A program made the position numbers and the translations under genes. Source: Pannonibacter phragmitetus DSM 14782 (GTDB lineage Bacteria > Pseudomonadota > Alphaproteobacteria > Rhizobiales > Stappiaceae). Taken from it: a DNA stretch of 60,874 nucleotides. The notes under the pieces were generated by a model that was not told the DNA's origin, made no database searches, and saw only the letters and a program-made list of their open reading frames with translations. Positions 44,927-53,559 of the stretch are shown piece by piece. Numbering within the stretch: position 1 is the first letter of the stretch; every line of letters begins with the position of its first letter. Where the stretch lies: contig NZ_KB908216.1 of the NCBI RefSeq assembly GCF_000382365.1, positions 1-60,874 on the forward strand, written 5' to 3'.

Positions 44927-45928
44927 TTAAATGTGAGAGGGGTCTTGCTGCCTGCCGGCGGCTGAGCGCATGACCCAGTGCTCGTCAACCTGCAGGGCGA
45001 TCGGGCCAAAACGCCGGCGCACCAGCTGCATTTTCCGGGGCGTGCTGGTGTAGAACTGGGCAATCGAGGCAGGGCCGTGATGCGCGATCTGCGCCGCAAG
45101 GACCGCCCGGTAGCCGCCCAGAAGCCAGCCGCCCTGCCACAGCTCCCGGGAGATGTATGCGGAGCGGTAAACGATGACCGGCCGGTCACGGTAGCCCGCA
45201 AGGGGTACGGCGGTCCCGGTCTCCGCCGTAACCCAGCCGGCAAGCTGACCCGCTCTGCGGATCACGATGGAACAAGCGGGCTCGAAACGCCCGGCCTCCG
45301 GTACAGGATCAAAGCCGGGGTCATAGCCCGGCTGCCGCCGCAAGTCCCCGACTGCAGCCCGGTCAGCCTCCGTCAGGGGCGCCCAGGGGTCAAAGGTCAG
45401 GAATGCGGTCTGACGCAACCGGCGCTGAACCGCAGGCCATGCGTCCCCCGCCGCAAGCAGCGGCCCGGCCTCGCCGAAGGTGATCAGTTCCGAAAGTTGC
45501 GGTACATCGAACCCGGCCGATCGCAGGCACCCTTCCAGCGCGGCCCTGCGCTGCAGGCGGGATGTGTAGCGCACGCAAACCTCCGCGGCTCCGTCCTTCC
45601 GTGTTTCTTCCATGAACGCCCGGGCCAGAGCCGAGCCGATTCCCTTGCGCCGGGCCGCCGGGGACACGGCAAGCGACAGCATCTGCGCCTGTGGCGGATG
45701 ACCCGTACCGGATGGGATCAGAATGCCGAATGCGAGCCCCGCAGGAACGCCTGCGGCACGGGCGCCCATGGCAATCCAGGGCGGCCTGACCGGTGACAGA
45801 TGGCATGCAAGGCGTAGATAACCGAAAGCCGCGAAAGCCGCCGCCCCGCCCGTCAGGCGCTCGATCTGCACCCCGCCGCAGACCGGCACAACGGGCGCAT
45901 CTGGTTCATTCTCAAGAACAGCCAGCAC
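44927..45928 (-). CDS. Double-domain GNAT acyltransferase, probable RiPP maturase
   Basis: A 333-residue protein with two GNAT folds. The N-terminal domain has the acyl-CoA pyrophosphate loop RRKGIGSAL at residues 93-101, within MLSLAVSPAARRKGIG. The C-terminal domain (~170-325) has a weaker, degenerate motif, so it may bind peptide or play a structural role. The start is GTG at 45928, with AGGAGA nine bases upstream. It is encoded directly before an NHLP-leader peptide gene, an arrangement like that of GNAT maturases that attach fatty acyl groups to lysine or ornithine side chains in selidamide-type RiPPs. A generic acetyltransferase for another substrate remains possible. Confidence 0.75.
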   Translation of the reverse strand: MLAVLENEPDAPVVPVCGGVQIERLTGGAAAFAAFGYLRLACHLSPVRPPWIAMGARAAGVPAGLAFGILIPSGTGHPPQAQMLSLAVSPAARRKGIGSALARAFMEETRKDGAAEVCVRYTSRLQRRAALEGCLRSAGFDVPQLSELITFGEAGPLLAAGDAWPAVQRRLRQTAFLTFDPWAPLTEADRAAVGDLRRQPGYDPGFDPVPEAGRFEPACSIVIRRAGQLAGWVTAETGTAVPLAGYRDRPVIVYRSAYISRELWQGGWLLGGYRAVLAAQIAHHGPASIAQFYTSTPRKMQLVRRRFGPIALQVDEHWVMRSAAGRQQDPSHI

Positions 45929-46344
45929 AGCTTATGTTCTCCTGGCCCTGCGCAAGGCGCAGCGCTGCAACAGCACCATGCCGAGGGGCCATTTCTCCCC
46001 GTGCGAGGGCGCACTATTTGCGGCGGCAGCACCATTGGCAAGGAAACATTTTGGGTAGAATTACCGAAGAACGCCGGATGGTGGGGCTTGAGGCTCGCCC
46101 TGTGCTTTCACCCGTTCCGGCAGGCCTCAGCGGCAGGGCAGCTCCGGTCGTTGCAAGGTGTGAAGCCGGAAGACCGGCACGGCCGGACTGCCGGCCTGAT
46201 TATGATTTAAGCAGCCATCAACCGTGCAATGAGAGCGGCCAGCCCGCAAAATGTCATCAAAGTTACATTTTTGGCTGAGATAACGGCAGCATCAGGTGAG
46301 CATCTCCTCGCTTTTGATAAGTTTCGTCATCTCAGGATTCAAAA
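45929..46344. other. Divergent intergenic region
   Basis: These ~416 bases separate the GNAT gene from the autotransporter gene and should hold promoters for both. The right-hand ~150 bases are more AT-rich, consistent with the autotransporter promoter. I see no convincing paired -35/-10 boxes and no gene, operator or repeat I can support. Confidence 0.4.
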
Positions 46345-49300
46345 ATGTCGCAAAGTTTACTTTCTGGCACGCGCCGTCTTGCGCGGCTGGCCAGTGTTTC
46401 GCGTCTGACCCTTGCGATTTGCAGTGCCACGGTTGCAAGCCTTGCCGGACCGGCACTGGCTGCAGATGGCACCTTCCGGCTGCTGACCTTCAACACGTGG
46501 AACGAACGATTCCGCAATGATGTGTCGCAGATGTCAAATTTCTTCGCCAACGGTCAGTATGACATCATCGCCTGGCAGGAGCTGCGTGCAAACAGCCCCT
46601 ATGCAGCGCAGGTCCCCCCGATGCTGCAGGGCCTTGGCCTTGGCACCTACACCAGCACCCAGACGGGTGACACCGGCATCACGTCGCGGCTCAGCGGCAC
46701 GGCGGGCGGTGTCAACGGCAGCGGCACCCAGGGCAACCGCTTCAGCTTCATCCAGCTCGACGCGCAGAACATGCTGCCGCAGACGACCGTGGCCTCCGTT
46801 CACTTCGACTATGCGGACGAATCCGTGCGCCGCGTTCAGGAAGCGCGCAACCTGCTCGACTGGGCCAGAACCGTGGATGGCCCGCTGATCGTGACGGGCG
46901 ACTTCAACGCCGGTGATGTCTCCGAGCGCGGCCTGCATCACGTCGACCAGCAGAAGCTTCTGCTGCGCAGCTATCTGCGCTCCAACAACAGCTTCTACTA
47001 TGACCTGCTGACCCAGTATGCGGTGGACCGCACGCAGCTGGACAGCTTCATCAGCACCAACAACGGCCGCACGCTGAGCAATTCGGACATTCCGGACACG
47101 ATGTTCGTGCCCGAGACCTATGCGGTGCAAAGCAACACGCCGCAGACGATGAACCTGCTGAAGAAGCAGTTCATCCTTCTGCAGAAGCCGGGCGAGCGCG
47201 AGCAGTTTGCCCCGCATGACCTGCGCGACGGCAGCACCACCTGGCCCAGCGCCGGCGAGGATGCCACCAACACCTGGCCCAGCTGGGACCGCGCCAAGAT
47301 TGACCACATCCTTGTCTCCCGTCCCTTCGGCAAATGGTGGGACCTGTCCAGTGACGCCAGCAACCCCTATGTGGGCGTCCTTGATCAGACGGGCTTTGCC
47401 AACAACGGCACCACGCCGCTGAGTGACCACGAACTGACGGCCCATGACATGAGGTGGGTTGGCCCGGCCCTGCAGAAATACGCCGCAGGTCAGGGCTCAG
47501 CCGACAAGACCCGGCTGGTCTGGGGCACGGAAGCTGCCGTGTTCAACGAGAAGAACAAGGTCTTCTACCTGACGCGCAACAACATGCGCACCGACCTCTA
47601 TCTCGGCCAGATTGCCGATGAGGACGGCATGCCGCTTCTCACCAGTCTGACGCTGGCCGAAAAGAAGACGCTGCTCGATTGCATGAGCAAGGATCCGCGC
47701 TTCCAGCAGGCCATCCAGGATTACTGCATCGACGATCACAGCTTCATCGGCGAAACCCTGGTCAAGAATGGCGGCACCGTCATCGTTGATGAGGATGCAG
47801 CCCTTGGCGGCTCAAACGCCCAGCTGCGCCTTGCCGATGGCCGCCTGCGCGTTGCCGGCACCAGCATGGGCGAGCTGAACCGCGCCGTGGTTCTGGAAGG
47901 CACCGGCGGTGCCATCGATGTGGAAGCCGCCGGCCATTCGCTCACCATCGCCCGGACGGTTTCCGGCTCGGGCTCGCTGACCAAGGAAGGCGCAGGACGG
48001 CTGAACCTCACCGGTGTCAACACCTACACGGGCGGAACCACCGTCGCCGGCGGCACCTTGTCGGTGAATGGCTCCATCGCCAGCTCATCCATGGTCACGG
48101 TTCTGGACGGCGGCACGCTTGGCGGCACCGGCACAACGGGTGCACTGCGGATTGCACGGGGCGGCGTCCTGGCGCCCGGCAACTCCATCGGCACGCTGAA
48201 CGTCAATGGTGACGTGACATTCGATCCGGGCTCGGTCTACCGGGTGGAAGTGGACCAGAGCGGCAACAGCGACAGGCTGGCAGCCACAGGCACGATCACC
48301 ATCAACAACAGCACGCTCGACTTCGTGCCGGTCAACACCAGCATCGTGCCGCAGACTGCCTACACCATCTTCTCGGCTGCAGGCGGCATCTCGGGCACAT
48401 TCGGCTCCGTCACCTCGAGCTATGCGTTCCTCAACCCCTATCTGACCTACACCGGCAACAGCATCAGCCTGCAGCTGCTGCGCAATGACGTGCGCTTTGC
48501 CGATGTGGCGGCCAGCGCCAACGGCCGGGCGGTTGCAGGGGCCATCGACGGCATGCGCGCCAGCGATCCGCTGTTCAATGCCCTGCTGCCTCTCTATGCC
48601 ACAACGGCACGTGATGGCTTCCAGCAGCTTTCGGGCGAATTCTATGCCTCCATGGCAGGAGCGCTGGCAGAGGAAAGCCAGTTCAGCCGCGATGCCGTCA
48701 CGTCCCGCATGCGGGCCCCGGCCTCCGGCTTCACGGACGGGCGCTGGCAGCCGTGGATGCAGAGCTACGGCGCTGTCGGCCGCACTGGAGGTGATGGCCT
48801 CGACACGCTGAAGCGGACGAGCGGCGGCGTGTTCTTCGGCACGGACATCGCGGTGGACAGCACCACGCGCCTTGGCGTCATGGGTGGCTATGGCTACACC
48901 CACCTCGCAAGCAAGGGTGTGGCGGCTTCGGCAGATGCCAACAGCGGGCTCATCGGCCTTTATGGCGCGACCGCAATCGACAAGCTGCGCTTCACCTACG
49001 GCTCCACCGTCTCCTTCTCCCGCGCCGATGCGGAGCGCACCGTTGCCTTCGGCAACTTCGCCAACGGCCTGCGGGCCAAGGTGAATGGCACCACCGCACA
49101 GGTGTTCGGTGAAGCCGCCTATGCCTTCGATCTGGAAAAGGTCACGCTCGAGCCTCTGGCAGGACTGGCCCATGTGCATGTGCGCAGCGGCTCCTTTGCC
49201 GAAAGCGGCGGTGCAGCGGCCCTGTCCGGTTCGGCATCCGGCTACGATGCCACCTTCACCACGCTGGGGCTGCGGGCCTTCACCGACCTGAAGCTGGGGG

Positions 49301-49557
49301 AAACGCTGGCGCGTGTCTCCGCAGAAGCCGGCTGGCGTCACGCCTTCGGCAGCGAGCCGCAGGCCACCCTGGCTTTCGACCGGGGCAGCGCCTTCAGCAT
49401 CGAGGGCGCAGGTGTTGCACGCGACACCGCCTTCATCCGGACCGGTGTGGATGTGAACCTGCGGGAGAATGCGTCCCTGTCGCTCAAGTACACGGGCGGC
49501 TTCTCCTCCGAAGGCGGCACCCATGGCATTAATGCCGGTGTGAAGATCCGCTTCTAA
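46345..49557 (+). CDS. Autotransporter with endonuclease/exonuclease/phosphatase passenger
   Basis: A 1070-residue type Va secreted protein. An extended signal peptide occupies ~1-40 (cleavage after GPALA). Residues ~42-370 form an endonuclease/exonuclease/phosphatase domain with its catalytic motifs: LLTFNTWN (N50), AWQEL (E79), VTGDFNAGD at ~185-191, AKIDHILVSRPF, and the terminal LSDHELTAHDM. A beta-helix stalk with autotransporter repeats follows (GAGRLNLTGVNTYTGGTTVA and neighbours, ~550-720). The C-terminal ~270 residues are a 12-strand translocator ending INAGVKIRF. It probably exposes a nuclease or phosphoesterase (for DNA, phospholipid or phosphoinositide) at the cell surface. No protease cleavage site between passenger and barrel is evident. 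It is monocistronic, followed by a terminator. Confidence 0.92.
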   Translation: MSQSLLSGTRRLARLASVSRLTLAICSATVASLAGPALAADGTFRLLTFNTWNERFRNDVSQMSNFFANGQYDIIAWQELRANSPYAAQVPPMLQGLGLGTYTSTQTGDTGITSRLSGTAGGVNGSGTQGNRFSFIQLDAQNMLPQTTVASVHFDYADESVRRVQEARNLLDWARTVDGPLIVTGDFNAGDVSERGLHHVDQQKLLLRSYLRSNNSFYYDLLTQYAVDRTQLDSFISTNNGRTLSNSDIPDTMFVPETYAVQSNTPQTMNLLKKQFILLQKPGEREQFAPHDLRDGSTTWPSAGEDATNTWPSWDRAKIDHILVSRPFGKWWDLSSDASNPYVGVLDQTGFANNGTTPLSDHELTAHDMRWVGPALQKYAAGQGSADKTRLVWGTEAAVFNEKNKVFYLTRNNMRTDLYLGQIADEDGMPLLTSLTLAEKKTLLDCMSKDPRFQQAIQDYCIDDHSFIGETLVKNGGTVIVDEDAALGGSNAQLRLADGRLRVAGTSMGELNRAVVLEGTGGAIDVEAAGHSLTIARTVSGSGSLTKEGAGRLNLTGVNTYTGGTTVAGGTLSVNGSIASSSMVTVLDGGTLGGTGTTGALRIARGGVLAPGNSIGTLNVNGDVTFDPGSVYRVEVDQSGNSDRLAATGTITINNSTLDFVPVNTSIVPQTAYTIFSAAGGISGTFGSVTSSYAFLNPYLTYTGNSISLQLLRNDVRFADVAASANGRAVAGAIDGMRASDPLFNALLPLYATTARDGFQQLSGEFYASMAGALAEESQFSRDAVTSRMRAPASGFTDGRWQPWMQSYGAVGRTGGDGLDTLKRTSGGVFFGTDIAVDSTTRLGVMGGYGYTHLASKGVAASADANSGLIGLYGATAIDKLRFTYGSTVSFSRADAERTVAFGNFANGLRAKVNGTTAQVFGEAAYAFDLEKVTLEPLAGLAHVHVRSGSFAESGGAAALSGSASGYDATFTTLGLRAFTDLKLGETLARVSAEAGWRHAFGSEPQATLAFDRGSAFSIEGAGVARDTAFIRTGVDVNLRENASLSLKYTGGFSSEGGTHGINAGVKIRF

Positions 49558-49581
49558 GCATCCATCGGCCAGACGTCAGTG

Positions 49582-49617
49582 CAGGGCGGAGCAATCCGCC
49601 CTGTTTGTTTTGATTTT
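49582..49617 (+). terminator. Intrinsic terminator of the autotransporter gene
   Basis: CAGGGCGGA-GCAA-TCCGCCCTG is a 9-bp perfect stem with a tetraloop, followed by TTTGTTTTGATTTTT. Confidence 0.93.
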
Positions 49618-49707
49618 TCACACCATCTGCCATTGCCTGTCCCTGGACAGAAGGTTAGCTTTCGCCGGAACGCAGCTGAGCCCGGAATTATGTCTTGAAG
49701 GTCGGCA

Positions 49708-50472
49708 ATGGATAAAAAGACCCGGCGGCAGTCGGAAATTCTGCTGCAACTCGAAAAGCTGCGTTACCTGTCCCTGGAAGACATCAGCCAGGCATTCAAT
49801 GTCACCACGCAGACCGCGCGCCGGGATGTGCAGGATCTGGAGCTGGCTGGAAAGGTGCGCCGGCTGCATGGCGGTGCGGCGCTGGCCCAGCCGGTCGACC
49901 CTCTGGTGCTGCGTGCCCGGCGTGTGGAAAATGCGGCTGCGAAAGCGCGTATCGGTGAGGCCGTGGCGCGCGGCATTGCGGATGGGTCGGCCATTTTCAT
50001 TGACGCCGGGACCACCTGTGAGGCCGTGGCCCGCGCCCTGCTCGGCCACAAGGGCCTCAGGGTCGTCACCTATTCCCTGCGTGTGGCAACCCTGCTCAGC
50101 GAAGGCACGGATTTCACCGTGGCCGTGCCGGGCGGCTTCGTGCGGCAGGTGGATGCCGGAGTGTTCCGCGCCGAGACGCCCGAGTTCATCGGCAGGTTCA
50201 AGTTCGACTGCGCCGTGATCTCCGTCAGCGGCATCGATTCTGCGGGCGATATCGGCGACGACGACCACGCGGAAGTCGCCGCCGTGCAGGCCGCCATGCG
50301 CCAGTCGGAGCGTATCGTGCTGGCCGTGGACAACAGCAAGTTCGGCCGCCGTGCCCTCGTCAAGCTCTCCGGCCTCAACGGCATCCACGAACTCGTCTGC
50401 GACGCCGAGCCGGAGCCCCCCTTGCGAGCCCTCCTCGACAAGGCGGCCGTTCAGGTCACTGTCGCCACGTAA
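49708..50472 (+). CDS. DeoR/GlpR-family regulator
   Basis: A 254-residue regulator. The N-terminal winged helix (~5-58) has the family's LSLEDISQAFNVTTQTARRD and VRRLHGGA. The C-terminal DeoR sensor domain (~75-235) resembles ribose-5-phosphate isomerase, with DAGTTCEAVARAL and VAVDNSKFGRRA. Such proteins sense phosphorylated sugars or related metabolites and usually repress nearby catabolic genes. It is convergent with the TRAP operon and follows the autotransporter, so its target is unclear; the TRAP operon, which already has a LacI-type regulator, is one candidate. No clear operator is seen near its own start. Confidence 0.9.
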   Translation: MDKKTRRQSEILLQLEKLRYLSLEDISQAFNVTTQTARRDVQDLELAGKVRRLHGGAALAQPVDPLVLRARRVENAAAKARIGEAVARGIADGSAIFIDAGTTCEAVARALLGHKGLRVVTYSLRVATLLSEGTDFTVAVPGGFVRQVDAGVFRAETPEFIGRFKFDCAVISVSGIDSAGDIGDDDHAEVAAVQAAMRQSERIVLAVDNSKFGRRALVKLSGLNGIHELVCDAEPEPPLRALLDKAAVQVTVAT

Positions 50473-50492
50473 AGGGCCTGGCCCGCAGCGCT

Positions 50493-50517
50493 GAGCCCGC
50501 CGCTCGACAGCGGGCTC
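50493..50517. terminator. Hairpin between convergent deoR-like and TRAP permease genes
   Basis: GAGCCCGC pairs with GCGGGCTC around a 9-base loop. It lies between two convergent stop codons and would end both transcripts. No T-run is present. Confidence 0.55.
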
Positions 50518-50523
50518 GCCGGT

Positions 50524-52425
50524 TCATTCGGCAGGTGCCGAGAAGAGCAGGCCGGAGGAGCTGGAGCGGGCAGCAAAGGCCAGAGCCGCGACCAGCAGCC
50601 ATCCCGCAGTAATCGCCCCAATCCACCAGAGTGAGCCGGAGGGCGCGATGACGGCTGTGAGGCCCAGCGCGCCGATGACCGCCCGTGACTGAAGCGACAG
50701 CGGCCGTCCGCACCAGCCGCCGAAGGCAATGGCCCATAGCGCGGTGGATGCAAAGAGCGCCAGACCGCCCAGAATGATCTCAGCCGCAGTGCCCTGCCAC
50801 AGGATTGCCGGATCAAAGATGAAGCTGAAGGGCACGAAGAAGGCCACCAGCGACAGGCCGAAGGCAGAGAAGCTGGTCTTCATCACTGGCGCCTTGCCCA
50901 CGGCAGCGGCGGCGAAGGAGGCAAGGGCGACGGGCGGCGTCACCATCGACAGCACACAGTAGTAGAAGATGAACATATGCGCCGCGAGGGGCGGAATGCC
51001 CAGATCCTTGATGGCCGGGACGAACAGCACCGCACCGATGATATAGGCGGCAACCGTCGGCAGGCCCATGCCCATGATGATGCAGCCCACCATGGCCAGC
51101 AGCAGGGAAGCAAACAGGGAGCCCTCAGCGACGGATGCGAGGGAACCGGCGAACTTCAGCGCCAGATTGGACTGTACGGCCACAGCAATGACCACGCCGA
51201 TGACCGCAATCGGCACGGCAACCTCCGCAGCCTGGCGCGGCGCTTCCTTGAGCGCTTCGGCCACGGCCTTCCAGCTGTAGCGCGTGTTTTTGCGCAGGAA
51301 CGGCACCACGAAGCAGGATGCTGCAGCAACCACCGCCGAATAGGCAGCGGAAAAACCGCTCATCAGCGCCCCGATGAGGATCAGCGGCGGCAGCAGCAGA
51401 TGCAGGCGCGGGCCGATGGCCTTGGTTGCCGCAACCTCATCCGCCGTCATCGCCCGCAGGCCATCACGGCGCGCCATCAGATCCACCACCAGAAGCAATG
51501 CAACATAGAAGGCCAGGGCCGGAATGAGCGCAGCCAGAGCCACCTGTGCATAGGGCACATTCAGCATCTCGGCCATGATGAAGGCCGCAACGCCCATGAC
51601 CGGCGGCATGATCTGCCCGCCTGTTGACGCGATGGCTTCGATGCCCGCAGCGCGGTGGTCCGGAAAGCCTGTCTTCTTCATGAGCGGAATGGTGAGGACG
51701 CCCGTCGAGACCACGTTTGCCACCGCGCTGCCGGAGATCGACCCCATCAGGGAGGAGGAAATGATCGCGGCCTTCGCGGTGCCGCCATTGGCCCGGCCTG
51801 CCATGCGGATCGCCAGATCAATGAACAGCTGACCGCCGCCGACAACTGCATAGGCCGCGCCGAACATGATGAAATAGAAGATGAAGTTGACCGATGTCGA
51901 CGTGGTGATGCCCAGAACACCGGCTGTCGTCATGGTGGTGATTTCGATGGCCGCGTCCAGGTCAAAGCCCCGGAAGGACAGCCAGCCCGGCAGAAGATTG
52001 CCCCAAAAGGCATAGGCGATGAAGGCGAGCAGAACCCAGACCAGCACCATGCCGACCGCACGCCGCGCCCCTTCCAGAAGCAGCAGCACGAAGACGCAGC
52101 CGGCCGCAATGTCCTGCGGCAGCACCGGTGACACATTTTCCATGCGGGTGGTCAGCCGGTCATATTCGGCGAGGTAGTAGGCGCCAACGCCCAGCGTTGC
52201 CAGGATCAGCGCTGCATCCACAAGCGCCCTTGGAAAGGTGCTGCGGCCATCCCTCTGCAAGGGCGACCAGAGGAACAGGAGGATCAGCGCAATGCAGACA
52301 TGGGCCGGCCGCTCGAACAGCGGCTGCTGCGGCACAAGAATGATCCAGAGCTGAAACAGGATGAAGAAGACACCCAGAACGAACCGGGTTGAACTCACAA
52401 CCGAGCGGACAGACAGGGTTTGCAT
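50524..52425 (-). CDS. TRAP transporter fused permease subunit (DctQ-DctM type)
   Basis: A 633-residue membrane protein combining the small four-helix and the large multi-helix TRAP subunits. The small-subunit part lies at ~1-140 and the large part at ~150-560, with signature VAAYIIGAVLFVPA and GSISGSAVANVVSTGVL. The C-terminus carries three extra hydrophobic helices. The fused format is the usual partner of TAXI-type binding proteins, and a TAXI gene lies just upstream. It couples solute uptake to a sodium or proton gradient. GGAGGAGG precedes the ATG. A 10-bp hairpin separates it from the TAXI gene and may reduce its expression relative to the binding protein. Confidence 0.95.
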   Translation of the reverse strand: MQTLSVRSVVSSTRFVLGVFFILFQLWIILVPQQPLFERPAHVCIALILLFLWSPLQRDGRSTFPRALVDAALILATLGVGAYYLAEYDRLTTRMENVSPVLPQDIAAGCVFVLLLLEGARRAVGMVLVWVLLAFIAYAFWGNLLPGWLSFRGFDLDAAIEITTMTTAGVLGITTSTSVNFIFYFIMFGAAYAVVGGGQLFIDLAIRMAGRANGGTAKAAIISSSLMGSISGSAVANVVSTGVLTIPLMKKTGFPDHRAAGIEAIASTGGQIMPPVMGVAAFIMAEMLNVPYAQVALAALIPALAFYVALLLVVDLMARRDGLRAMTADEVAATKAIGPRLHLLLPPLILIGALMSGFSAAYSAVVAAASCFVVPFLRKNTRYSWKAVAEALKEAPRQAAEVAVPIAVIGVVIAVAVQSNLALKFAGSLASVAEGSLFASLLLAMVGCIIMGMGLPTVAAYIIGAVLFVPAIKDLGIPPLAAHMFIFYYCVLSMVTPPVALASFAAAAVGKAPVMKTSFSAFGLSLVAFFVPFSFIFDPAILWQGTAAEIILGGLALFASTALWAIAFGGWCGRPLSLQSRAVIGALGLTAVIAPSGSLWWIGAITAGWLLVAALAFAARSSSSGLLFSAPAE

Positions 52426-52462
52426 TTTTCGGACCTCCTCCCAGGGCGCGAACAGACAGGTG

Positions 52463-52487
52463 GCCGGTGCCGGGGAACGGCACCGGC
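52463..52487 (-). other. Intercistronic hairpin between TAXI and permease genes
   Basis: GCCGGTGCCG and its exact complement form a 10-bp stem with a 5-base loop, eleven bases past the TAXI stop. There is no T-run. Such stem-loops between binding protein and permease genes commonly stabilise the upstream message and give more binding protein than permease. Confidence 0.65.
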
Positions 52488-52497
52488 TGCGGCGGAG

Positions 52498-53496
52498 TTA
52501 CATCCAGCCGCGTTCCTTGAAGTAGCGGACGGCACCGGGATGAAGCTCGATCCCGACCGCCTCGGGCTTCCAGGCCGTCTCCGGCTTGAACTGCGCCCAG
52601 GCTGCGTGGGATTTCGCCAGAGCCTCGGCATTTTCGCAGAGGGTCTTGGTGATCAGATAGGCCTTCTCCTCGTCGAGCGAGGCATGGGCGACCAGCATGG
52701 TGCCCAGATTGGCGCCCGCCGTTGCGCCGGTCTGGCCATCGAACCACGGCCCATAGGTGCCCGCCGTCATGCCGCTGGCCGCCATCACCTCCAGTGCCTT
52801 TTGCGGGATGTCGAGGAAGGCCATCGGCGTGGTCAGGGCCACTTCGGAAATGGTCGGATGCCCCTTGACCACGGTGTCGATGTAGATGTCGGCACCGCCG
52901 TTGCGCAGCACATCGGGGATCTGCGGCGTATCGAGCTGAACAATGCCGCCGCCGTCCGCCTTGATCTTCTGCGCACTGGAGCCCAGCGCCTCCAGGATCA
53001 TATGTGCGGCGGGCACAGCACTTGAGCCTGCCGGCTTGATGAGAATGCGGACCGGTTTGCCGGAGGCGAGAATGGCCTCCAGGTCACTGGTGCCCATCTG
53101 GTCCACAAAGGCCTTGCGTGCAATCACGCCGATATAGACATCGTTGAGCCCGCCCACCAGCGCCCGGATATCCGGTGCGGAGGCGCCCTCATAAACCGGA
53201 TTTCCGTCACGCGCCCAGACAGCGGAGGCCACGTTGGACAGGGCGATCTCGGCCTTGCCTGACTGCACGACCATGGGATTGGCCACACCGCCGCCGCGCG
53301 CCAGCACCTCGACGGAATTCGGGCCCAGCACCGGTTCGATCATCTGTTCGAGAGTGGCAGCAAAGACATACCACGAGGTGCCCTCGCGCATGGCGCCGAT
53401 GCGGATGTCCTGGGCCTGAGCCAGCGACCCGAAAAGAACCGCTGCGGCGAGTGCTCCGGCACCGGCCTTCAGGTGCCCGCTGATAAACTTGATCAT
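52498..53496 (-). CDS. TAXI-family TRAP periplasmic solute-binding protein
   Basis: A 332-residue periplasmic protein with a Sec signal peptide (hydrophobic ~8-25, cleavage after LAQAQ). The mature protein has the TAXI pattern: IGAMREGTSWYVFAATLEQM, then GGGVANPMVVQSGKAEIALS and the VWDGxxPY-like region ALVGGLNDVYIGVIARK. It delivers solute to the fused permease encoded downstream. TAXI proteins bind glutamate, other carboxylates or similar compounds, and the ligand is not evident here. ATG at 53496 has AGGAGGAAAC directly upstream. A 12-bp hairpin lies between this gene and the upstream lyase gene, so partial termination in the operon is possible. Confidence 0.92.
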   Translation of the reverse strand: MIKFISGHLKAGAGALAAAVLFGSLAQAQDIRIGAMREGTSWYVFAATLEQMIEPVLGPNSVEVLARGGGVANPMVVQSGKAEIALSNVASAVWARDGNPVYEGASAPDIRALVGGLNDVYIGVIARKAFVDQMGTSDLEAILASGKPVRILIKPAGSSAVPAAHMILEALGSSAQKIKADGGGIVQLDTPQIPDVLRNGGADIYIDTVVKGHPTISEVALTTPMAFLDIPQKALEVMAASGMTAGTYGPWFDGQTGATAGANLGTMLVAHASLDEEKAYLITKTLCENAEALAKSHAAWAQFKPETAWKPEAVGIELHPGAVRYFKERGWM

Positions 53497-53523
53497 GTTT
53501 CCTCCTCCCTTGCTCCCCTGTGG

Positions 53524-53555
53524 CAAAGCCCCCGCGCCTCACTGCGGGGGCTTTG
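53524..53555 (-). terminator. Hairpin between lyase and TAXI genes
   Basis: A 12-bp stem (CAAAGCCCCCGC with its complement) with an 8-base loop lies a few bases after the lyase stop. The minus strand has only TTTG after it. This may be a partial terminator giving polarity within the operon. Confidence 0.65.
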
Positions 53556-53559
53556 TACC

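Noticed and set aside
45793-46278. A 161-codon plus-strand frame opposite the GNAT gene
   Set aside because: It overlaps the GNAT start region; the product is Arg/Pro-rich with no domain, so it is probably an antisense shadow.
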